Origin: an uncultured Nocardiaceae bacterium
GTDB lineage: Bacteria; Actinomycetota; Actinomycetes; Mycobacteriales; Mycobacteriaceae
Reading direction: 5' to 3'
Length of the DNA stretch: 18,513 nt
Assembly (NCBI GenBank): GCA_936936565.1
Contig: CAKZIX010000055.1
Coordinates: forward strand, 1 to 18,513
Both the position numbers and the translations under genes were made by a program. The notes beneath the pieces were generated by a model. It did not search any database. It was not told the DNA's origin and saw only the letters and a list, made by a program, of their open reading frames with translations. Shown piece by piece: positions 13,382 to 18,513 of the stretch (position 1 is its first letter; the number at the start of each line of letters is the position of its first letter).

Positions 13382-14094
13382 GCGGCGGTCTCCACTCCGA
13401 GGCTGGCGAGCAATGTCTCGCGCAGCGCGATGAACTCTGAATCACTCTGCCGCCGTGGGCGTGCGAGGTCGACGGTGCGGTCGAGCACGATGCGCCCGGC
13501 GTCGAGCACCAGGATGCGGTCGGCCAGGGTCACGGCCTCGTCGACGTCGTGGGTCACCAGCAGCACGGCAGGCTTGTGTTTGGCGCACAAGGCCTGGAGC
13601 AGCGCGTGCATCTTGATTCGGGTGAGGGCGTCGAGGGCGCCGAAGGGTTCGTCGGCAAGCAGCAGCTCGGGCTGGCGCACCAGCGAGCGGGCCAGCGCGA
13701 CGCGCTGTTGTTCGCCGCCGGAAAGCTCTCGCGGCCAGGCCTTCTCGCGCCCGCCGAGCCCGACTTCGGCGAGCGCGGTGCGCCCGGCCGCCTTGTCGCC
13801 GAGCCCGAGCACGACGTTGTCGAGCACCCGGGCCCACGGCAGCAGCCGCGAATCCTGAAACACCACAGCCCGATTCGTCGGCACACTGAGTTCGCCCGAG
13901 CCCGGCACATCGTAGTCCAGCTCGGCCAGCGCGCGCAGCAGCGTGCTCTTGCCCGACCCGCTGCGGCCGAGCAACGCGACGAATTCGCCGCGCGCGATGT
14001 CGAGGTCCACGTTGTGCAAGACGGTGCGCTCGCCGAACCCGCGGGTGAGCCCGCGCGCCCGGACCGTCGTCAGTCGCCGAGTGTCTGTCGCCAC
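13378..14094 (-). CDS. ssuB: Sulfonate/taurine-type ABC transporter ATPase
   Basis: The 238-aa ABC ATPase has Walker A GRSGSGKST (43-51), Q-loop VVFQDSRLLPW (77-87), signature LSGGEQQR (124-131), Walker B LLLADEPFGALD (144-155) and H-loop THD with His182. The DSRLLPW sequence after the Q-loop and the small size are typical of the SsuB/TauB/NrtD group. It powers uptake through the adjacent permease. The start is a GTG at 14094, 25 bp inside the end of the permease gene, so coupling is likely. The symbol reflects family and context; nitrate or riboflavin-precursor transporters are relatives, but the monooxygenase next door favours sulfur. Confidence 0.88.
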   Translation of the reverse strand: MATDTRRLTTVRARGLTRGFGERTVLHNVDLDIARGEFVALLGRSGSGKSTLLRALAELDYDVPGSGELSVPTNRAVVFQDSRLLPWARVLDNVVLGLGDKAAGRTALAEVGLGGREKAWPRELSGGEQQRVALARSLVRQPELLLADEPFGALDALTRIKMHALLQALCAKHKPAVLLVTHDVDEAVTLADRILVLDAGRIVLDRTVDLARPRRQSDSEFIALRETLLASLGVETAA

Positions 14095-14927
14095 GACAGT
14101 GCCCTCCGTTCCAGCCCGCGCACCGCCAGGTCTCCGAAGAATCCCAGCAGCGCATAGATGACCAGGCCGACCACGATCACGTCGATCTGTCCGTAGGTGC
14201 GCGCCTGCGTCATCAGGTAGCCGATGCCGCTGGTGGCGTTGACCTGCTCGACGACCACCAGGGCGAGCCAGGAGATCGTCACCGCCAGGCGCAGTCCGGT
14301 GAAGAATCCGGGCAGCGACCCCGGCAACGCAATCCGTCGGATGAACTCCCAGCGTGAAAGGCCAACGGTGGCAGCCAATTCCACGTGTCGGGCGTCGACG
14401 CCGCGCAGCTGCGCATGGGTGTTGATGTACACCGGAATCAGCACGCTGGTGGTGATGACGATGATCTTCATGTCTTCGCCGATACCGAACCAGACGATGA
14501 ACAACGGGATCAGTGCCAGCGTCGGGATGGCCCGCTTGATCTGAATCGGGCCGTCCACGATGGCCTCACCGAGCCGGCTCAGGCCCGCGACCAGGGCCAG
14601 GACGAGACCGATCGCGACGCCGAGGACCAGCGAAATCCCGGCCCGCTGCAGCGAGGTCAGCAGGTTCGACTGCAACCGGCCGTCGGCGATGAGGTCACCC
14701 GCGGTCTGCGCCACGGTCCACGGCGCGGGCAGCGTCTCGGGGTCGATGACGCCGACGACGGACCCGAGCACCCAGGCCGCGATCAGCACCGCCGGGCCGA
14801 GCAGAATTCCGCCCGGAATCGGACGGCCGGGACCGAGCTTGGGCCGCTTGGTCTTTCGCTTCGGTAGCGCTTCGGCACGCGGCGGCGCGTAGCCGACCGC
14901 CGGGGTATCCAGTGCGGCAATAGCCAT
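14070..14927 (-). CDS. ssuC: Sulfonate/taurine-type ABC transporter permease
   Basis: The 285-aa permease has a Lys/Arg-rich cytoplasmic N-terminus (to ~40), a first helix (LLGPAVLIAAWVLGSVVGVI), and about five more helices. The BPD-transporter EAA loop reads VELAATVGLSRWEFIRRIALPG, contacting the ATPase. IPLFIVWFGIGEDMKI and SWLALVVVEQVNATSGIGYL are typical of SsuC/TauC. The ATG at 14927 overlaps the TAA of the binding-protein gene by one base (TAATG); the open frame upstream of it is antisense or out-of-frame DNA. Functional partners are the genes on both sides. Confidence 0.9.
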   Translation of the reverse strand: MAIAALDTPAVGYAPPRAEALPKRKTKRPKLGPGRPIPGGILLGPAVLIAAWVLGSVVGVIDPETLPAPWTVAQTAGDLIADGRLQSNLLTSLQRAGISLVLGVAIGLVLALVAGLSRLGEAIVDGPIQIKRAIPTLALIPLFIVWFGIGEDMKIIVITTSVLIPVYINTHAQLRGVDARHVELAATVGLSRWEFIRRIALPGSLPGFFTGLRLAVTISWLALVVVEQVNATSGIGYLMTQARTYGQIDVIVVGLVIYALLGFFGDLAVRGLERRALSWRQTLGD

Positions 14928-15985
14928 TACGAATCCCGCCTTTCGTGTACTGCGCCGATCTCGGCCACCGTCTTGGTGACTACTTCGTCGAAGCGCAGGT
15001 CGAAGCCGTCGGACGCCTTGATCTTGCGCGGCAGTTCCCCGGCCTTGTCGATGGCGTCGATCGTTTCCTGCTGCCGGGCAACGAGTTTCGCGTCCAGGTG
15101 CGGGAACGCATAGGTGCCCAGGGAGTCCACGATGCGCTTGGCGTTGTCGGCGCTGATCTTCTGGTTGTCCACGTAGTACTTCTGCGCCCACTCGGCCTGG
15201 TTGTTGTTGATCCAGTGGTAGGCACGCACGTAGGCGGCGACCAGTGCGCGCAGCGCGGCGGCCTTCGCCGGATCGTTCAGCACCTCCCGGCGCGCGTACA
15301 GATACCCGAAGCCGCCGTAGATGCCGGCGGTCTCGCTGTCCGGGATGAACGATGCCCCTTCGGTTTTCGAGAACCGCGTGACGTTGGGCTCGACCAGCGG
15401 CGCCACGTCCACCTGCCCGGTGCGCACGGCGTCCGGGAACTCCGCCAGCTGCAGCCGCACCAGCTCGACGTCGGTCTTCTGCAGGCCCGCCTTGTCGATG
15501 GCGCGCAATACCGCGGCCTGCTGGGCGGTGCCCTCGGCGTAGGCGATCTTCTTGCCGCGCAGGTCGGCAAGGGTCTTGACGTTCTTGCCGGGGGCGACCG
15601 CGAGCTTGAGCTGCTTGGGATCGGTCTGCCGCCCCGCGATGATCGGCACGTCCTGCTTGGCGGCCAGCGCGTGGATCGGCGGCACGTCGCCCACCGGCGC
15701 CACGTCCGCGGCACCGGCACGGAACGCCTCCAGGATCGCCGGGCCGCCGACGAAGTTGGCGAACTGGTACTGGAACGGCAGCTTGTCCAGCTCACCGGAG
15801 ATGCGCAGCGCCGACTGCAGGCTTTCGGACTGGTCGGCGATGACCAGCTTGGTGCCGGGCGGCACCTCGGTGGGCAGCGGAGCTGACGGGGCCGCACCGG
15901 AAGACGTCGTCGCGTCGTTCGTGCAGCCGCTCAGCGCGATAGCGACCACGGTCAGAGCCGCGGCGATGGTGCGAGATCGGATCAT
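14927..15985 (-). CDS. ssuA: Sulfonate/taurine-type ABC substrate-binding lipoprotein
   Basis: The 352-aa protein starts with a lipoprotein signal peptide, lipobox LSGC with Cys21 as the lipid-modified residue. A Ser/Pro/Ala linker leads into a periplasmic-binding-protein fold of the SsuA/NMT1 type: FRAGAADVAPVGDVPPIHALAAK, NVKTLADLRGKKIAYAEGTAQQAAVLRAI and RTGQVDVAPLVEPNV. It should be tethered outside the membrane and capture an aliphatic sulfonate or related anion. It is the first gene of a five-gene operon and starts 62 nt after the GH76 gene. TTGAAT sits 7 nt before the ATG, with no Shine-Dalgarno visible, so a leaderless start is possible. The ligand is inferred from the operon. Confidence 0.88.
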   Translation of the reverse strand: MIRSRTIAAALTVVAIALSGCTNDATTSSGAAPSAPLPTEVPPGTKLVIADQSESLQSALRISGELDKLPFQYQFANFVGGPAILEAFRAGAADVAPVGDVPPIHALAAKQDVPIIAGRQTDPKQLKLAVAPGKNVKTLADLRGKKIAYAEGTAQQAAVLRAIDKAGLQKTDVELVRLQLAEFPDAVRTGQVDVAPLVEPNVTRFSKTEGASFIPDSETAGIYGGFGYLYARREVLNDPAKAAALRALVAAYVRAYHWINNNQAEWAQKYYVDNQKISADNAKRIVDSLGTYAFPHLDAKLVARQQETIDAIDKAGELPRKIKASDGFDLRFDEVVTKTVAEIGAVHERRDS

Positions 15986-16047
15986 GCGCGGAATTCAAAC
16001 AGCGCGCGGCGGACCCGAGAATCCTTTGCGTTGCCGTGATTCGAAGG

Positions 16048-17181
16048 TCAGGGACGGCTGGCGGCGACCACGTAGGCCGCCTCGATCACCATCCAGCCCG
16101 AGGTCTGCACCGACAAATCCCGCTCGGCGATCGCCGAGGAGCGCACGGTGCCGCCGGTGAACGTCGACAGCGCCGAACCCAGCACCGGCGTCGTGGCCGG
16201 CTGCGTCCAGTCGGGCCCGAACAGCGGCAGGCCCTCGATCTCGATGCTGTTGTCCCAGGCGGCATTCGCCGAGGCGAGCACGATCCGGGCGGCGGCATCG
16301 CGGGCGGCGACGTCGGCGGGCTCGTCGCCGGGCAACATCACCGCGACGAAGGCCAGATAGCGCGCCAGAATCCCCGCGAACAGGCCGCCGTCGCCGCCGC
16401 CGCGACCGTGCAGCACGTCGTCGGTGGTGAGGTGCGTGGCCACCGCGTCGACGAGCGCGCGCACCCGCGGCGCATGCCGCGGATCTCCGGTGCGCACCGC
16501 GAGTTCGGTCTCGAGCCCGAGCACCACGCCCTGGCAGTAGGTGTAGATCGCGTCTTCGAGCTGCGAGCGCTGCCCCTTGTTGTAATGGACACCGTCGAGC
16601 ATCAGCCCGGACTCGGGGTCGCGCAGATTGTCGTCCAGCCAATCCGCCATTTCGATTGCACGCGTGAGCTTCCCCGTGCGCGCCAGGAAGATGCCGGCGG
16701 GCCCGTTGGCGGGGGTGTTGTAGAAGTCGTCGCCGCGGCGCCACGGGATGCCGCCGCCCTCTTCGGGCGCCCACGCGTCGTAGATGTCGCGCTCGAGGGC
16801 GGTGATCGCCACCCGGCCGTCGACCAGCTCGAGCCGCTGCGCACGCTCGACCGCCAGACCCATCCACGCCATGTCGTCGTAGTAGTTGTTGGTCCAGGCG
16901 GTGATGTTGCGCATCCGGTGGCTGCGGATCAGATGCTGCACCCGCTCCGCGCGCTCCGGGGTGGGCCGCCGCCCCGCCGCGTCGATCGCACAGTCGATCA
17001 CATGCGCCTGCCACCAGTAGTGCCACTGCAGAAACAGCCGCTCGTGCCGGGCCGCCGGCCAGCCGATGACACCGAGCGCGGTACCGGGCAACCCCCAGAC
17101 GCGCCGGACGTGCCGATCGAGGATGGCAGCTTCGGCAGCATCGGCGCGCTGCGACCACGTCTGGTCCATGTCGACGATCAT
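16048..17181 (-). CDS. Glycoside hydrolase family 76-like protein, cytosolic
   Basis: The ~377-aa protein has an (alpha/alpha)6-barrel pattern. GH76 hallmarks are WHYWWQAHVIDCAIDA (53-68), WTNNYYDDMAWMGLA (96-110) with the paired catalytic aspartates 102-103, a tract near ~135 (GGGIPWRRGDDFYNTPANGP), and YNKGQRSQLEDAIYTYCQGVVLG. GH76 enzymes are mostly endo-alpha-1,6-mannanases. No signal peptide is visible, unlike secreted mannanases, so the role may be intracellular turnover of mannose polymers. I recall a relative close to fba in M. tuberculosis. The start is uncertain: ATG at 17181 (chosen), ATG at 17169, or TTG at 17229 directly after the methyltransferase stop. It is probably co-transcribed with that gene. 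Confidence 0.82.
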   Translation of the reverse strand: MIVDMDQTWSQRADAAEAAILDRHVRRVWGLPGTALGVIGWPAARHERLFLQWHYWWQAHVIDCAIDAAGRRPTPERAERVQHLIRSHRMRNITAWTNNYYDDMAWMGLAVERAQRLELVDGRVAITALERDIYDAWAPEEGGGIPWRRGDDFYNTPANGPAGIFLARTGKLTRAIEMADWLDDNLRDPESGLMLDGVHYNKGQRSQLEDAIYTYCQGVVLGLETELAVRTGDPRHAPRVRALVDAVATHLTTDDVLHGRGGGDGGLFAGILARYLAFVAVMLPGDEPADVAARDAAARIVLASANAAWDNSIEIEGLPLFGPDWTQPATTPVLGSALSTFTGGTVRSSAIAERDLSVQTSGWMVIEAAYVVAASRP

Positions 17182-17229
17182 GCCCCACGCCGGTGCGCGC
17201 CGAACCGAACCCGGCGCCGTGTGCCGCAA

Positions 17230-17877
17230 TCAGGGCCAGGCGGCCGCCAGATCCGCGTGTTGGCGGATCCAGGTGTGCATGGCGATCCCGGCGGCCACGC
17301 CCGCGTTGATGCTGCGGGTGGAGCCGAACTGCGCGATCGACACCGTCAGCGCGGCAACGTGTTTCGCGTCCGCAGTGACGCCGGGGCCCTCCTGGCCGAA
17401 GAGCAGCACGCAATTTCGCGGCAGCTCGGCACTCTCGATCGGCACCGAGCCCGGCACATTGTCCACCGCGACGATCGAAAGCTCTTGCGCACGTGCGTAT
17501 TCGGCGAGCACGCCGACATCGTGGTGGTGCTCGACGTGCTGATAGCGGTCGGTCACCATGGCACCGCGCCGGTTCCAGCGCCGCCGCCCGACGATGTGCA
17601 CGGCCGCCGCGGCGAACGCGTTGGCGGTGCGTACCACGGTGCCGATGTTCGCGTCGTGCCCGAAGTTCTCGATGGCCACGTGAAACGGGTGCCGGCGCGC
17701 GTCGATGTCGGCGACGATCGCCTCGCGGCGCCAATAGCGATACGCGTCCACCACGTTGCGCCGGTCGCCGTGCGCGAGCAGCTCGGGGTCGTAGCGGTCG
17801 TCGGTCGGGAGCGGGCCACGCCACGGCCCGACACCGTGCGGGTGCTCGCCCCACTCGGTGGGCCCATGTTCTTCCAC
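17230..17877 (-). CDS. SpoU/TrmH-family RNA 2'-O-methyltransferase
   Basis: The 215-aa SPOUT-fold methyltransferase shows the three SpoU motifs in order: NIGTVVRTANAFAA (77-90), LLFGQEGPGV (158-167) and FGSTRSINAGVAAGIAM (184-200). They form the trefoil-knot S-adenosylmethionine site and the ribose-methylating centre. The N-terminal ~65 residues are polar and His/Pro-rich, without an obvious RNA-binding domain. The target (tRNA or rRNA position) cannot be assigned. The GTG at 17877 is chosen because TAGGAT lies 6 nt before it and no ribosome-binding site is seen. The GH76 gene follows on the same strand. Confidence 0.9.
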   Translation of the reverse strand: MEEHGPTEWGEHPHGVGPWRGPLPTDDRYDPELLAHGDRRNVVDAYRYWRREAIVADIDARRHPFHVAIENFGHDANIGTVVRTANAFAAAAVHIVGRRRWNRRGAMVTDRYQHVEHHHDVGVLAEYARAQELSIVAVDNVPGSVPIESAELPRNCVLLFGQEGPGVTADAKHVAALTVSIAQFGSTRSINAGVAAGIAMHTWIRQHADLAAAWP

Positions 17878-17883
17878 GTGACG

Positions 17884-17889
17884 ATCCTA
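17884..17889 (-). promoter_or_regulatory. Candidate leaderless -10 element of the methyltransferase gene
   Basis: On the minus strand TAGGAT fits TAnnnT and is followed by 6 nt and then the GTG start. The rest of the interval to 18014 shows two GTCGAC sites 12 bp apart (around 17970-17990) and nothing else I can interpret. Confidence 0.4.
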
Positions 17890-18014
17890 GTTACCGCCCA
17901 GCGCAATGTGTTCCGGGCCGCGATCCGTCCCGGCGCGGGGTCGTGCTGGCACGAAGCACTTTCCGCAGGTCGACACCATGGTCGACGCACACCGCGCACA
18001 CCAGGGTTGACGGT

Positions 18015-18513
18015 ATGAACGCGATAGCCTCGACCTCGATGGACACCCTGTCCCGTGCCGCCCTGACCTTTGTGCGGACGCCGTTCCAGCGCCGCACCTG
18101 GCTCGAATTGGCTCATGTCACAGCCAGTTTCGTGCTCGGCCTGCTGGTGGTGCTGTACCTGTACTTCGGGGTGGGCGGCGGGCTGTTGGTGTCGGTCACC
18201 GTGATCGGACTGCCGATCCTGGCGCTGGTGGTGCTCGGCGGACGCATCTGGGGGTTCGTGTTTCGCGAACTGTGCCGGGTTCTGCTGCGGCACCCGGTGG
18301 ACGCACCACCCGAGTTCCGGCCGCGACCCGGCCTGATCGGCTTCGTCGTGTCCGGCATCGCGGACAAGGCGGGATGGCGTGCCGTCGGCTACCTGTTCCT
18401 CAAGGCGCTGTTCGGGGTCGGCGGCGGCTACGTGACGCTGGTGTTCGTCGCGATGACCGGCTTCGCGGCGATTTCCCCGATTCCCTGGGCGCTGGTGCCG
18501 ATCGAGAACTCCG
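18015..18513 (+). CDS. Membrane 'putative sensor' domain protein, N-terminal part (runs off window)
   Basis: The frame is open from ATG 18015 to the window end (166 codons), so the product is truncated here by the edge, not by mutation. After a ~35-residue cytoplasmic start come two hydrophobic helices with a Gly-rich turn (about 37-78). A polar Arg/Pro-rich loop follows, including RPRPGLIGFVVSG. A second hydrophobic pair begins with WRAVGYLFLKALFGVGGGY. This layout matches the 'putative sensor' membrane domain found in front of actinobacterial histidine kinases or alone. Whether a kinase domain follows cannot be seen. AGGG lies 8 nt before the ATG. An in-frame ATG at 18039 is an alternative. 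Confidence 0.7.
   Translation, partial: MNAIASTSMDTLSRAALTFVRTPFQRRTWLELAHVTASFVLGLLVVLYLYFGVGGGLLVSVTVIGLPILALVVLGGRIWGFVFRELCRVLLRHPVDAPPEFRPRPGLIGFVVSGIADKAGWRAVGYLFLKALFGVGGGYVTLVFVAMTGFAAISPIPWALVPIENS

Noticed and set aside
11807..13858. Plus-strand frame of 683 codons
   Set aside because: It is antisense to the monooxygenase and ATPase genes, and its composition is typical of shadow frames.
16036..18018. Plus-strand frame of 660 codons
   Set aside because: It is antisense to the GH76 and methyltransferase genes, His/Arg/Val-rich, and has no domain signals. Long antisense frames are expected at this GC content.

Overview
The window is high-GC actinobacterial chromosome. GTG starts are frequent and genes are packed with 1 to 4 bp overlaps. 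Several genes have a TAnnnT-like -10 element placed 6-7 nt before the start codon, the arrangement of leaderless mRNAs. Gene content and order (fba next to a divergent DedA gene, a cytosolic GH76 protein, a SpoU-type methyltransferase, an EmbR-like SARP-FHA regulator, DUF732) suggest the order Mycobacteriales, most like Nocardia or a close relative. The genus is inferred from family resemblance, not from a search.

Layout, left to right: (1) 1-2581, a DUF5685 protein (minus, runs off the left edge) diverges from the replication-fork ATPase gene rarA. (2) 2582-3914, a long hairpin and a 56/57-bp tandem repeat lie between rarA and a minus-strand pair, YCII-domain protein then alpha/beta hydrolase. 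(3) 3915-6014, two almost identical small secreted proteins in the same orientation, each behind a matching promoter with an 11-bp-spaced TTAAG direct repeat; between them, on the other strand, sits a membrane-anchored DUF732 protein. (4) 6015-8589, a terminator, a 64-69-bp tandem repeat made of copies of the 3' end of the next gene, an EmbR-like regulator, and class II fructose-bisphosphate aldolase (minus strand, aldolase first). (5) 8652-10741, two adjacent DedA membrane proteins, then a compact Asp23-like / 24-codon ORF / DUF2273-like cluster joined by ATGA overlaps. (6) 10707-15985, a five-gene minus-strand operon: sulfonate-type ABC binding protein, permease, ATPase, FMN-dependent monooxygenase of the NtaA/DszA type, and an MFS transporter. 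This looks like organosulfur uptake and desulfurisation. (7) 16048-17877, a SpoU-family RNA methyltransferase followed by a GH76 protein. (8) 18015 to the end, the start of a divergent membrane 'putative sensor' protein, cut by the window edge.

The most unusual structure is that the 3' ends of two unrelated genes (embR-like and alpha/beta hydrolase), stop codon included, have been duplicated in tandem into the flanking intergenic DNA. Also notable are the homogenised secreted paralogues with a shared candidate operator. I see no tRNA, rRNA, CRISPR array, transposase or phage gene. No clearly new multi-gene system is evident; the candidates are these repeats, the paralogue regulon and the Asp23-linked mini-ORF.
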